A DNA stretch of 64,000 nucleotides from Branchiostoma floridae (Eukaryota > Chordata > Leptocardii > Amphioxiformes > Branchiostomatidae), in contig NC_049997.1 of assembly GCF_000003815.2 (NCBI RefSeq), forward strand, positions 13,394,261 to 13,458,260. Reading direction: 5' to 3'. Position 1 is the stretch's first letter, and each line of letters begins with the position of its first letter. Position numbers and translations under genes: made by a program. Under the pieces are notes generated by a model, which saw nothing but the letters and a program-made list of their open reading frames with translations, had not been told where the DNA came from and made no database searches. This document shows positions 32,201 through 47,200 of this stretch, one piece after another.

Positions 32201-35200
32201 TGCAAGATTGTTCAGCTGAGAGTTCAACTCTTGAGCAAGCATCTCTTTCTCTTCAACAGTTTGCCTCATCGTTGAGATTTCAGATGTAACACTGCTGAGT
32301 TGGGACGTCAGTTCTTGTGCCAACGTGTACTTCTCTTCTATAACTTGATCTCTGTTGGCTATGTCTGTACTAAGGGCACTCAACTGAGTATTCAACCCTT
32401 CTAGCACAGTTTCCTTTTCCTCAAGGACTTGATGTTTTGCTGACAACTCTGACGAAAGGTTGTCAAGTTTTGACTGCAACTCCTGTACCAGGTTGTCTTT
32501 CTCTTCCACAATATTCTCCTTTGTTGTCAGCTCTTTTGCAAGGCTGTCGACTTTTTCACTCAGTTCTTGCAACAACTTTTCTTTTTCCTGGACGTCTGTT
32601 TCTCTTTCTGCCAACTGAGTGCTGATATGGATGATCTCTTCCTTAGAACTTTGCAACAAGGATTCAGTTTCTTGCACAAGCTTTGACTTTCCTTCTAATT
32701 CTTCATCCAGTGCTTGTATGCGACTTGTAAGTTCTTGTACCATTCTCTCCTTGTCACTAAGTGCTTGTGTCCTTTCATTCAACTCTGTGTGCGTTCTATT
32801 AAGTTGAGCTTCAAGAATCTCATTTGAAGCTATCCCTTCTTTCAGCATACTTAGCTCTTCTTGCACTTTATGGAGGTTGGATTCTCTTTCTCTTAGTGCG
32901 TTATCCCGTTCTTGTAGCTCTGCACTTAAGCTTTGTATCTGCATTTGCAGTCCCTCTTTAAGCATGTTTGATTCCTCTTGTAGTCTTGCAAGGCTTGAGT
33001 CTTTCTCTTGTAAGATGTTTTGTCTTTCTTGTAGTTCAGTTTCAAGTTTGTGAAGTCTGTTTTGCAGTTCTTCAAGAGTCGATTGCTTCTCTTGAAGTGT
33101 CGCATCTCTGTCTTTGACCATGGCATCACGTTGCTGCAGTTCTGCAGTTAAGTTCTGCACCTGTTGGTGCAATTCTGCAGATGCACCTTGCTGTTGCTGG
33201 AGTCCTGCTGTCATGTTTTCTAGTTGTTGCTGCAATCCTTGTGATTCAGATGTCTGTTTCTGCAATTTGTCAGTCAATTGCTGCACTTCTTGCCTCAATT
33301 CTTCTGCACCAGTTGTTTTTTGCTGCATTTCAACAGTGGTATTCTGCAATAGTTGCTGCAATTCTTGTGCACTTGTCCTTTCTTGCTGCAGTTCAACAGT
33401 GAAGTTTTGCACCTGTTGCTGCAATTCTTGTGCAGAACTTCTTTCTTTCTGCAATTCAGCAGTTGTGTTTTGCACTTGTTGCTGCAATTCTTCTACTGTA
33501 CTTGCCTGCTGCTGCAATTCTGTAGCCATGTTTTGCAACTGTACATGTGCTCCCTCTAGTGAACCAGTCTTTTCCTGCAGCAAATTTTGCACCTCTGCAA
33601 TTGCAGCTTCCTTCTCTTTGACGTTTTGCTCCCAATTCTGCAACTCCGTATTTCGAGACTCTAACTCCTCCTGCAGTGATCCAACTCTGACTTCTAGTTC
33701 CTCGGTAACGGAAGCCTTCTCTTGAATCCTTTGGTCCCTGTCTCTGAGCTCGTCCTTCAAGGATTCTATCTGACCATTCAAGGTGTTGACTTGACTTTCC
33801 ATGTCTTGTATTGCGGATCCCTTTTCTTGCATATTCTGGTCTCTTGCTTGTAGTTCTGTATTCAAAGACTCCATTTGCTGCTGCAGTGAAGTCACTTGAT
33901 TTGATAGATCAGTGATTGTGGAATTCTTTTCTTGAACAGTCTCATCTCTTGCATGTAGTTCTGTCTTAAGGGTGTCTATGCCATCCTGCATTGTGCTTAC
34001 TTTCTTTTCTAAAGCTTCTTCTGCCGTCACCTTCTCTTGGAGGGTTTGTTCTTTAGTTTGAAGTTCTTCTTGTAGAATTTCTGCCTCCTTCTTCCACTTG
34101 CTCACCTGAGTTTCTAGGTCTTCCACATTTGATTTCAGTTCTTGTAGGGTTTGGTTCTCGTTTTTAAGACCCTCGATGAAGCTCTGGAGGGTCCCCACTT
34201 CTTTTCCGAGTTCCTCAACTTCTTGGCTCTTTTCTTCTCCAAACACCTCTTTGTTCCTCAAGTCGCTGGTTAGTTTCTCTACTTGGCTCTGAAGCGAGAT
34301 GATGTGGTTATCCTTCTCACTCATAAGCTCTTGCATGTGTGCAAAGTCGGAAGACATGTCGAATACTCTCTGTTCCTCCCTCGCAACTTTTTCCTGGAGG
34401 TCTTCGACGGAGACGGTCTTTTCTTTGATCTCTTCATCTTTGCTGGCGAGTTGAGTCTTCAGCTTGTTGATGAGGGTGTGGAGAGTGGAGACTTGTTCAC
34501 CTTCCTCTTCCAGCTGTATCTGTAGCCGCTTCAGCTTGGCCGTTCGGTCTTCAATCTCTTCATCTCTTGAAGTGACTTGAGTCCTATATCAAGAAAAATA
34601 TGATTTTTATGTGATAGTCTACCTACATGTACATAAGTCATTGCCTTATTAATACATTTCATACAATTAATACATGCAGTACTGCCCATGCTATTTACAT
34701 CTCAGATCCTTTGAAAATAACTTCAAATCTGCACATAACATTTTCCGAAGAAAATTTGTTGTTGCGAGAACTTAAACAGCTTTAAAAGATTATCTACAGT
34801 ATACAAGATTACTTTTTTAATAGCTTAGTACATTTGTAGAATACCTTATTCATATAAAATCACACCATGTTGTTTTCTTGGTTATGACATTCTATTGGTA
34901 GAAATTTATCAAGAGGACAACATGCTTATAGAGCCCTTAAAGTAAAACTACACAGTGACTCTGACTGTATATTGTACAATGTATGTTCCAAGGTAGACTT
35001 TCCCTTTAGACGTTGTTGATAATATTTGGCATATTATTATCAATAATAATATCCCAATTTAGCACTATCTTTTTTTGGATTCAAGCACCAAGAAATGATT
35101 TGTGTGACCAAGTTTGAAATGACAAACCTCAGTTCATTGGTCTGAACTTCTAGCGCCCTTCCTCGTTCCTCGTGCTCCGTCAACTTTGCCAGCAGCATCT

Positions 35201-38200
35201 CGCTTTCCGTTGTTCGCACTTCCAGCGTGGAGCTGAGCTGGGAAACCTGAGACTCGAGGGCCGCCATTTTGGAGTCTTTCTCCTCTATGATGTCGTTTCT
35301 CTGTGCAAGAGTTTTCTTTGCCTGTAGACAAACAACAGATATTCCAAAATTCACTCGATATTTATATGATAACAGCAACACAATGTACATAAATACTGGT
35401 ACAAAACATTGCATTAAGCTAGCAAGAATAGCTACACATTTATAAACAGCTATCATGGACAGACCTAAGGAAAATGGTTAAAGTAGATGGATGGCCACTA
35501 TTCAAATTGTAGAAATGATTCTTGATGCTCTGAGGTAAATTGGAGAAAACATTTATTTATCTAAGCAAAAAAAAAGGGGCCAAAGAATGGGAGCTACGAA
35601 TGGTGGTATCTGATTAGCCTGACGTGATAGCCAGCCCAGGTAGCCAGGCCTGGTGAACAGCCCAGCCTTTTCAGTAAACCCTTTCTGCTAAGAGGAAGAA
35701 AGAAAAGGAACACACCAGCAAAAACAATATGTTTTCTCCTTTGGGAAAACATAAAAAACGACATACCTCATTGAGAGTAGTGCTACTGGCCTCTAGCTGC
35801 AGACTGATGTCGCTGTACTGTGCCTGGAGAGAGATGGCATCGTTGCCCTTCTGTATGACTTCCTCCTGTAGTCGTGACACCTCCTGGTCACGGTCACGCA
35901 GCTGGGTCAACAGCGAGGTCAACTGGGCCTCCATCTTTTGACCTGTCAGGGGGTGAGAGGTTAAAGGTTGCATCATCATCTTCAACATATGCAAATTCTA
36001 CATTGAGAAGTTGAGCAAAAATTTGGACATTCAAAACTGTATTTGCCAAATGGGGGTTTCCATGATAAATATTTGTTTACAAAGTCCTACATGTTGCATA
36101 ATTTAACTGCTACCGACCTAAAAAAATGAAATATCATTTCCAGGACCTACAAGGTAGAAACTACTTCAACCAACTGGGAAGGTCACAGTCCTTAGGACGA
36201 GATATAAAACTATGTTCCACTATTCATTGTGCTTGTTGAAAAGAGCTAGGTGAAATTCATTGGTACAACGAACCTGCAAATACTGTACATAAGATCTGTC
36301 TTCTCTGTCATGACCAGTAGAAGACTAGCTAGCTCTTCAGTGAGTTAAACCAGTTTGAGATCACGTTGATGTTCACATTTTTTTTATTTTCGTGTTCTTA
36401 CCTTCTGAAGTCTGCCCCTCTCGGAGGACCTGTATCTCCCTCTGAGAGCTGGTCAGGGCGTTCTGTACCTCCGACAGCTCATGCCGCTGCCTCTGCAGGT
36501 CAGCATCCTTCTGACTGATCACCGCTCTGCAAGTACAATGTTGTGTTGTAACAGTAACATCAACAGTTACTATCATAATTCCACCAGGTGCCAAAATACC
36601 GCCATGTGAAAAAAACGTTAGTATAAAAGGTCTCCCCCAAGATTGTCTTGAATACCGAATGTTAAATATCCTAAATGTAATACAATTCAGATATCTAGGT
36701 GTTGAAGACAATCTTGAGAAGGCCTCTATAACGTTTTTTTACATGGCGGTATAATAGCACCTGGTGGAATTATGCGAATGTATGTTACATATGTTAATTT
36801 GCTGCCCCTACGGCCGGTGAGGCTATGGGACCGGTGAGGTGAGGAGGATGTTACATTCATCAATTCAAGAAAGATGATGATAGATGTAACATGCCTTTTC
36901 ATTCTAGCCAATTTTTTGTTACCAGCAGGTCAATTTATTTTCATTTGACCATTATAAAGTATAACCAACTATATGGGTCCTTTACCAATCTTCATTTTTC
37001 AGGTCCCCACCTACCACATACATTTGTACATGTATCATCATGGTCCACCAAGGAGGTTAAATAAGAGCCCTTATTCAATTCTTGGGTCCATCCACAGCTT
37101 CTCGAGATACACTGGTCATAGACACAAACAACTTTATGACCTTTATGAAAAATGCAGTCTATACAGTATACTTGTTGGGTCTGTAGGTCATCTTTAGGTA
37201 GTTTTTCTATATTAAAATATTATGAGAGTAAAATTACATACTGTTCCAATTGGAATGAATAACCTACAATTTTGTATTGATAGCATAAAAACTACAGTAT
37301 GCATAGTGATTGAACGCTAACCTCATTTCCTGAATGGTCTCCTCTCTGAGGTTCAGCTGTTGCTTGAGAATGTTTGCCTCCTGAAAACAAACAAACAGTG
37401 TTACAATTACAAAATGTATACATGTATGTGCCTTCATTCCAACACTCTTAGATTGCCACAATGTAGAAACATAATAAAAATGTACCATTCTGTACGGGAT
37501 AAGAGCAGAGCCTAACCGCCCTCTGTGGTCCCTTCTCTTAGCTTCTGCCATGTTTGCTGTCTTTTTCAAAATGTTTTTTCTCCCAACACAGGTCAAAATG
37601 TCAAGCAATATCCTGATGCAAACATCATAATAATCTTAAAAGACAATAAAAAAGGACACAAGGGACTGATTCCCTACAATATCTGTGCCATCATATGCTG
37701 AGAATTATGAATTAGTTATGATTTATGTTGCCCCTAACACCTGTCTATTGTTAGTTCTTTCGACCTATTTATTCTCATGGGGGTCATCAACCTTTTTATG
37801 ACCTATGACCTGTAATACTGACCTGTTACAGGTCGCATAAAACATTTTTTCATGACTCCAGCGCTTTTATTCACAACCCTATACTTAGAATCTACATGTA
37901 AAATATTTTTGTTGAGAATTGTATTTTCGCATTGGCAGCTTTCATGACACTATTTCTTTCATTATCAAATGTTTTTTAATAGATTTATTAAATGAAATTA
38001 ACATATTATTAGCTTTTGACAATGGATTTTGTAAAGACCACATTGACTCAATTGTGAGGAAAAGCAACACTCAGTTCTTTGAGTCATTTGATAACATACA
38101 TCTGGTTAAAGAACTTTAGAAGCGATGATGTTTTGTGAGTTGCCATGCTGCATGGGGGAGGGGGCATCAATTCTTACCGACGCTTTCTGTCTCAAATCTT

Positions 38201-41200
38201 GCTGAACTATGGACAGTTCGCCCTGCGATCGTTCTAGGTCTACGATAATTTGTTCCTCCATTTGTTTGATCGCGGCCTCTATGTTTTCATCGGTAGCTGA
38301 GATGGTAGCTGCCCTCTGATTGGTCAGCTGCAGGGCCTTTTGAATGCTCTGAACACAGATGGGGACAGACTGTTGTGCAATGGAGATGTCAATCAAAATC
38401 CCAGAGGGCTTCATGTGGGGATATTATGCCAAACCATGTTAAATTTTCCATAGCCATGGCAAGCAGTACTAGTGACCAGGGGATTTTAGCATTAGGATTT
38501 TACCTGTCCATAGTCAATACTAACCAAAAGAGGCCATACCAGTATTAACTAGTGACCATCTAGCTGCATAAATCCCCTTTCACACTTTCTGGACCTTCCC
38601 ATGACTTCATGACTTCACCAAGGTTGGTGCTGCAATGGAAGTACAATGTAGCCTGGAACCCATAATATTCTAGCATCCAAACAATGCAAACTTTCCCAAT
38701 TTTTATTTTTCAAAATTCTTAGTCAGCTGGCAAAGACGACTTTAAAGACTTTTAACGACTTCTAAGGGTTACCTGACCATTGTGGCCACATTTTGGTATC
38801 CTTAAGCTTAGGCCATACCAATTTAATTTGTTGGTTCTCGGATTTTTTCCTAAAAAAATTGAAGCGACAGGGCGAAAAAAAAAAAAAAAAAAACTTGCAA
38901 CAAGTCTGGGTTCAGGTCCAGGCTGGTTAGTCCAGACCTGAACTCATGGTATACGTGTGATAGAAATAGTTAATCAGTTAAAATTACATGCAAAATTGCA
39001 TGTTGGCATAAATTTGTACAATATACATTAAATTATGTACAGTAATTGCTACAGTAAACAGAAATGTTCACAAAACATCTCAAATAGACCAATATAGTAT
39101 TTTTACAGAGATGCAACGACAAACATTATTCAAGTTTGCCTCTAGAAATAAAATACCATCGCTGGAAGACTTATTTGCTCTCTGAGTTGATAAGAATCTG
39201 TCTATCCAAGGCTCTAATTACATTTCATGGTCAACTGGTGCAAATTGGAAAAAAAATTACAAATACTTCCACTCCCCCAAAAATACATGAACAAGCCAAA
39301 GTACTGAACTACATGTTGCATAAAACCATGGGTTTATTCTCTCTTTTTGTTACATGTACAATTATTTGTTGACAAAAAATGAAGATGCAGTTTGATTAAA
39401 CTTCCTTAGAAAAACCTAATGTTACATGCAAATCACTGAAATCAGCACTGAAATGGTATTTTCTAGCCAAATCTGCAGTTCCACTAGAAACAGCGTGGGG
39501 GCGCTTTTTTGACTTACAGGCCAAAACAAAAGAAAGATGGCCGCCCGAGATTTTCCGACTTCATTTTCATCTCCATTTGGAAGACTTTGAGCATTTCAGG
39601 CATATCAAAACATGTTGGTTATGGAGGTACAAGAGTGAAAAAGTATTGTTGATTTATTGAGTTGTTTGCTTGGGTGCCTATTTCTGTGTTTCAATTGAAA
39701 ATTTGCATGTGAAAGTGTGTGTGAGAGAGAGCACATGCTCAGCCGAACTTCTGGTTCTGTTACGTTATGTTATGCCCATGTGTATCTCATTTACGATGAT
39801 TTATTTGTTCCTAAATATACTTTGCAACAAAAAAGATATGAATCAATTGGTAGCAAAGGAAAAAGTAAATGCACTGGTACTTTCCAGACGTTGTGTTTCT
39901 CTAACGGAACCAAAGTTTTGCAGCACGATTACTGAATGGAATTTTTTTTTTTTTTTTTTGAAATTGGGAAAATTAGAAGCGGCGATTCCGAGAACCAACG
40001 AATTAAATTGGTGTGGCCTTAGATTGTTTTTCCCATTGACACAAGTATTAAAGATCCTGTCTACAGTGGTCAACTGTTTCAAACGTCCACCCCAATGTCT
40101 GCTTGGAGATTAATAGAAAGAACAAATTCTTTTTTTCTTTTGATCTCCACATGTGCCTTGGGACTGTGAATGGCTTTGTACAATACAAGATACAAAACAG
40201 ACAAAAACACAGACAGCACAGAACACAACATACAGGAATGAAATGGTTTTCAGCACAATAATGAGAGTCGTTTAACCATCTTCCTCCTGCCTAAACCCTA
40301 AACCAATTCAAATTTGGTGCCAAACAGCTACCTTAGCAGGGTCAGGGTTAAGTATGGTCTTGACAAGAACATGCTGGGGGCCTTCAAATTTGACATATTA
40401 CCCACAATACAGCCTACTGCACATGGGCAGATTTCTCTTATCTCCAAGCAGTCTGACGATGACATAAGATAGTACTAAACTGGCCAAGGAGTGTAGTCAG
40501 CCAAGAGGTGTACATTTGCCAATCATGTACATTTGCCCGGTAGCCAAACACACTCCTAGGCCGGCTTCACTCCTCAGGCAGCTTTTGACACTATTTTATG
40601 CTACCGTAGCATCTGCTTGGATTTCTCTGTGAATAGGCTTATTAACATTTCTTCTCTACAATTTAGTTCATTGTATTCCCTCAAATCAGTAAAACTAGGT
40701 GTAACATATGTTTGATAAACTCGTTAATGGTTTCTAGTGCACAATTTGATGTTTACCTCAATGTCCTGTTGGACCTTGTGCTCCAGTGACTGCACATGCT
40801 CAGTAACAGAGGTGAGTTTTTCTTCCCGATCCCGCAGTTGGACTTGCAGTTCTGCCGTCTCCGTTTCTTTGGAAGCAAACTTGTCGCAGAAAGACTTAAC
40901 CTCCTAAATCAACAAGGGGGAAAACCTGAAGTTAACACCACAATGTAGTTCACCATTAACATATCCGTTGTTTGAAGCACAAGGTTTTGAGGAATATCAA
41001 GACATTCTGTCTTATGTTGCATTATTGTTGTTTCAAAAGCAAACTGAAAATGCTCTCTTTCCCTCCTACCACTAAATTAAATCCCTGGGATTAAATAATA
41101 TACAATATTTTGAGAAATAATATACAGTGTTTTGAGAAATACATTGTAGGAAGGTAAGAATAGTTGGTTCTGAAGCTTGGTTCCGAATTTTGTAAATTGT

Positions 41201-44200
41201 ACATCCTGACCTGTTGTTTCTGGTTGAGTTGCTGTGCCATTTCCTGGAGTTCCCCCTCCTTTACAGTCAATTGCTCCTGCAAGGAACTTGCCTGAGTCAT
41301 AGCAGACTCTAGCTGTTCTGATAGGGTGGTAACCTGTTCCTGGAACAGCCATAATTAAACAATTCAGTAAAGTTTCAAATTTATTGATTGCTAGAAAGCT
41401 ACCTGATAATTCAAGAGGGTTACAAATATTTTCTATCAGAAAATGTATTAAATTTTTATCATTTATCATATCTAAGCTGGGCTCAGTGACCTGTGAACTT
41501 CAACTGATTCCTATACATTGCAGTATGATCACAAGAACAGCAGACATATTACACGTACTGACAAAAATGCTATTTTAAAGTTTGACAACTGGGCAAGCAT
41601 TACAAACCCAGTCTACAATGGCTATATATCATATGGTGACCATTTTCTTCAACTCCCTTCAGTGGTTACAAAAGTCTTAGCACCTGAAGATGATTAGTAC
41701 TTACAAAACTATAGCAACAATTACGGTTTCAATCTCTTGAATCTGAGTGCACAAACCTGATGCTGAGTTTGGTCCTGTTGTTGCTTCTCCTGCAGTTCCT
41801 TAACCTGCTGTTTGAGAGTTGTCAGTTCTTCCTCTAGTTCACTAACAGTCTTCTGTGGAACAAACATGAAAGGAAAATTTGTCGCTTGTGAGAATATATG
41901 ACATTGAGAGCTACCAGTAAGTCACGTGTTTGGGGAGAGCCACACCCCACGCGTGTTAAAAAAACCCACCACAGGCACATGCCCCAGTGTGCGATGGTAC
42001 AGATCCTTCTGTCTGGAGTTGTTGATTTACTACAAACCACCCGAATGGAGGTCTGGAAAACCTCTGTCTCGTATTAGCCACACAGTGACTTACATGTACA
42101 TGTACATCATTCACCCGGAGGCGCATCCCCGTCTTGTATTAGCCAACAAAAGGGTATGTCATCCCGTAAGGGGCGGTATAAACCAACAGTGCGGTATAAC
42201 CCTGTACATCAACTACACACCATTTTGTACTTTGTTCATAGGATAAATACATGTATTGTGTTTAAAGGTAATCGTAAAACTTTGTACCTTCTTATCATTG
42301 GTTTTACAAACACTAATAGCTACAGTGCAAAAGCAAAGTCTCACCCCTTCAGACGCAGGTTTCAAAGCTTCCACCTGTTCTTGTAAGGCTGATGATTTCT
42401 GCTGCAGTTCCTCGTGTTTCTGCAAGAGGTCGTCTCGCTCAGCCTGGATGGTTGTTAGTTGGGTCAGCCTTTCTTCTGCCTCCTGTAGTCTGTGTTCCAG
42501 AGATTCCTTCTCTTCAACAAGCTGTTGCACGGTTTCTTTGAGGTTGCTCCGTTCTGACTGTAGCATCTCTACTTGACTTGTCACATCTAGAAAATAAAAC
42601 ATCACACTCATAAGTGTTATGCTTGCTGCTTGACAAATTTGTCCACTCCTGTAAATTCATTCACTTTTGCAGTCGTTTTATTTCAGGTAGGAGGGAAGGA
42701 GGCGTTTTCACAGTGTTTGAAAAAAAATGCAGTCAAAACAATACTGTAATACAGTTGTCAAAAGGGAGACATACTCGTGGTGTGATGAATTTGTGACTTC
42801 TATGGAGAAGTCACCGCAAAAAACACAAAATAAAACCACTTCAAAAGTTTCAAGATTTACAGTACATGTATTTTATCATCATTACAAGTAAGATATTTCA
42901 GATTAGTCAAACCTGTACTTATTAAGTGACTGCCTCTGAATGAGAACCAACTGGCCACTGTGACCACTTTTTAGATTATTTTTGCCAGTGTCCCAAACAT
43001 TAAAAATTCCGTCTATAGTGGTCACCTGTCTACTGTTACCATTTTCTTTGTCCACCATGTCCCTTGAGTGATCATTATAAAGACAGGTTTTACTGTACTG
43101 TTTGGAACAATTACACGTTTCAATAAGAGAATAAGTTGACCACTGTCTTGTATTATCATTGATATGCCTGAAATGATTAGGGGTTGACAAAGTTAAGATC
43201 CTTGATTCAGAGCCAGAATTCTTTGCAAGAGGTCAGTGAAGGAGGCTGTGTACATCCGTGCCCATCGTCCATCTCTGAACAGAGATGGGGGCAACACAGG
43301 TTATTTGGCACTTACAATCCTCTGCTGCAGTCACTTGTCTCTGATGTCGCGTTCCGAAAGCTATAGCAAACAGGTCCCTTCCAAAAACAAGGCTTATGGA
43401 GACGGCGGAAAATTTTGGGGTAAGTCCCAATCAATTTTAGTGTTGCTTACTATAATTATAGCAAACGGTTAAAGGTTAGTTTATCCATAATGAGGGTTTA
43501 CCTTGTTGAGGGGCCATACTCTCAAACAGACCCCCTGCAGTGCTGGCTAGCAGTCCGTTTCCATTGCCATTCTGAAGTTCGTGTAATCGGTTCTCTGCAA
43601 TATTACAAAACAGTCATGTATATGTAACTTTGTAAGTTGATACTCTGCAAAGTTAGAATACAAGTACATGTATTCAGGGCTGACTTTGACAATCCAGACC
43701 CAGATTCTATTCCAGGGTTCATTGGGGGTGGTTATTTCAGAGTGTCAAATCCATGCAACACAGCTAATAGAATATCAGTACTGGACTGGAGGGCCAAAGG
43801 TATACAGGTCAGTGGTGTCATCTAGCAGAATTTGTACAAACTGCAGGTACCTGCTGCCTGCCAATGTTGTTGTGCATTGGCCAGTGCATCCTCCAGTTCC
43901 CTGATCTGGGCTGCCTGTGCCTCGGCTGCCTCTGTAGCTGACATGGCCTGTAGACTCAACACCTGCTCCCTCAAGTCATGCTGCGATTTCTCCAAAACTG
44001 TGACAGAAAAAAACAAGAAATTCAAATGTAAAAGTCTGCATGAGCGATAATGGCAACGCTTAACGGTAATTCTCAGCAAAGTTCAACTGTGCATTCAAGA
44101 AGATAGCAACACTTGACAGTAATTATCATTTTGGCTGAAAGAACATTTGATCAGCTCTCCAAACAAGTCACTAGTGCCACCTAGCAGGTTTTGTCCAAAC

Positions 44201-47200
44201 TGCAACCTTACCATCCTTTTCCTCCTCCACCTGAACCATCCTCAGCTCCATGGCAACTCGCTCCTCTTCAGCCTTGACCTTGGCATGTTCCGTCTCACTG
44301 AGCATGCTCTGTAATGAGTGGATGGTCTCAGTCATGGCTGCCATGCTCTCATTCAAGGTCACCTGAAAAAAAAGAGCAAACTAATTTTAAACCTTCAATA
44401 GTTTCTTTGTGTCTGTAGCTCCTAACGTCTGGAATCGTCCAAATTTTGGACGAGAATGCTGACGAGCAAATTAAGGAATGGGTTCAGGTGCTCGTTTAAT
44501 CAGGCGTTCCAACACCCGAAACGCCCTCCGTCCGCTTGCGAGAGGGCCTGTTGTCATCGCACGAGCACTCTAGAAGACATTCCTTAATTTGCTCTTTAAC
44601 TGACGTCACCACCAAAAGGTTTGAATGTACATGACTGTGTACAATTCTCCAGACGGGAAGCAGAAGCGAGCATAGGAGGGAACTACTACCCGGATGGTAC
44701 CCAGGCTACAATCTTGTAGTATCAAAAAGAATAAGGCTGACTCTGTGTGTTTGGCTTTAAAAAGGGTGCTGCATAACTCACTGCTACATGAAAAACGCAT
44801 CATGCTTCACCTCAATTGGGTATGACAAATTAAAGAAGAAGAGGCAGATGATGATTACATCCTTACCATGTCTGCCTCAGCCTTCTGTTTAGCTTGTTCC
44901 ATCTCCTGTGTTCTTGCCTCCATGTTTTGGGCTCCCTCTTCAAGTTCTTTTACCTTCACTTCAAGGGAAGCTGAAAAACAGTGGAAACTCTTTGTAGCAA
45001 AATAATACGATAGAAGGGATCAAAAATGCAGTATATAGATGATGGGTCATCCCAAAACATGACAAAAAGGGTCAAAATTCTTACAAAACTAGAAGCAAAC
45101 ATTTTGCAAACATACAATGTATATGTAACACTAATGTTACTAGAAGGACAAAAGAGTAAAGTCCTGGATTCTTCTAAATCTAGTGTGGCAAACGTACATG
45201 TATTAATGTGGTGGGGTCAATACAACATGAATGCCTCACTTTTACCAAAGTACTACTGACCGTAAAAAACTGATTTCATGATTGGAACAATCCATATATA
45301 TGCATTAGTACAGTTAGTTATACATTGGAAATGCATATTTGTGATGTCATAAATACATGATGAAGAGGACACTGAGAAAACTGGTGAGATAAAACCACCT
45401 AAAAGTTTTAAGATTTAGTGTATACTAGATTGGAATGTAGATTTGAAAAGTTTGTTATACAGAATTTACAATGAACCTCTGACTGTTAGACTAACAACTT
45501 GATGCAAGCTGTATGCCACTTTCAGTAATGCAAAGAACTTAACAAATATATATTATCATATACTCTATATATAATCATATACTGTACGCAAACAAATGTT
45601 ATTTACAAAAATTATGTAAAAATCTCAATATCTTTTCCAATTTTTTTTCACTGAATGTTACCTAAAAGGCTCTACAAAGGGAAGCACAGGAACAGGAAGC
45701 AAAGCATAAAATCACTAAAAGGAACAGAGAAAGCAATATTTTAACAGAATATTTTCAGAATGATTAAAAAATCAAACCAAAGATCCTATTCTAAGAAATT
45801 CTGCTACATGTATCTTCCAAAAACAGAGCTTTATGATACACGTCATGTATCTAATATTTACAAGCTTCTGTATAAAGCATGATTTTTCAAACTATACCAA
45901 CAGAGACTACAAAATCTCCACTTCATTCATTTGTAGCCAAGTCAAATACAAACAATCAATACAAAATATTGTGAAGATCACTTCAACATATTTGGGGGGA
46001 ATTTACATGTTAAAGGAAATCTGCTCTTGGTTACATCAAGGACGTTACATGCAAGGTAACATTCAAACGTGTTACAAAACAACATGCAAAAATAGTAAAT
46101 TTCAATATATCATTTTATCTAGCCTGCCTGGCATCCATTCTATTCTAGCTCTGGTTTGCAAATTTTGATTGCCTCTATGCAGAATAGCCTTGCACAATAG
46201 GGATACAAATACCAGGAATATTTGCTTCAAGGTATGGGAGAGGGTTCTAAGTTGCTCTGATTCACACGATACTTGTAAAGGTACATTTGTACCAGGGTTT
46301 CAACAAAAAAGTATGATCCTTGTTAGCATTATACTGTTTGTGAGAAATATTCCAATCCCAAAAGTTCAATTTCAGGATGTACAAAATGTAATGGCCAAAC
46401 GTTTGATTGGGAAAGGGTGCTGGGCTATTCTGTGGAGAAGGATAGAAGCAACTTGGAGCTAGTTGAAAGGATGGTTACCACACTAAGATCATAATCACGT
46501 CTTGCATGAGCCCCTATCATACAGCCAACAAGCTTAGGCCATATTTGTTGACTGTCAGAAGGTCCCATAATTTTAAAATCAACACACGATCATGCATATT
46601 TTTCACCTGAAAATATGATCTAAAGTATTTAACAGGGCTCCTTTACCCTCAGACAATGAACAGTCCCTTGAAATCACAATTGATAAGGGAAAAAACATTA
46701 CTGTTAAAAATGTCAGTTGGAGCTTGCAGACTTTTCGTTCAATCAATTTTTGTGCTGTGTGACAGGCAGGGCTCTAGCCAGCGTCCATTTTTCCGTCAAT
46801 TGACGGAAATTTGCTGTGTGTGACGGACAATTTTTTAAACCAACCGGTCAACCTTGACAGATAAAAATCCTTGGTGGAAGCTACATGCGGCTTGGGGACA
46901 CTGTCCACGGTCGGAAAGCCACATACTGCTTGTTTTGCTATTGTTATGATTGTTGAGTGTGTCGGCGCCCTTTCGCATACGATAATCTCATTAAAAACCC
47001 GTTTTTCAAGGTCTCAGTTCCGTCTTTCTAACTTAATTTTTGCGGTTTTTGCAACAATGGGAATTGGCTGACGGAAAAAATTTCGAGCTGGCTAGAGTCC
47101 TGGTGACAGAGTTTACACATGTAAAAGATGTACAAGTAAAGACCACATAAAGACAGACACACAATAGATTGGAAGGGAAGCGAAAGGTGTGGGTTGTAGA

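Noticed and set aside
27401-34525. Many plus-strand open frames (for example 28350-28721 and 33114-33725, the latter Cys-rich)
   Set aside because: Antisense shadows of the golgb1 coiled-coil exon; the Cys/Ser richness is the complement of Gln/Glu/Leu codons.
43266-44060. Plus-strand frames near golgb1 exons 8 and 9
   Set aside because: Antisense shadows of the coding exons and repeat-derived frames, no independent support.
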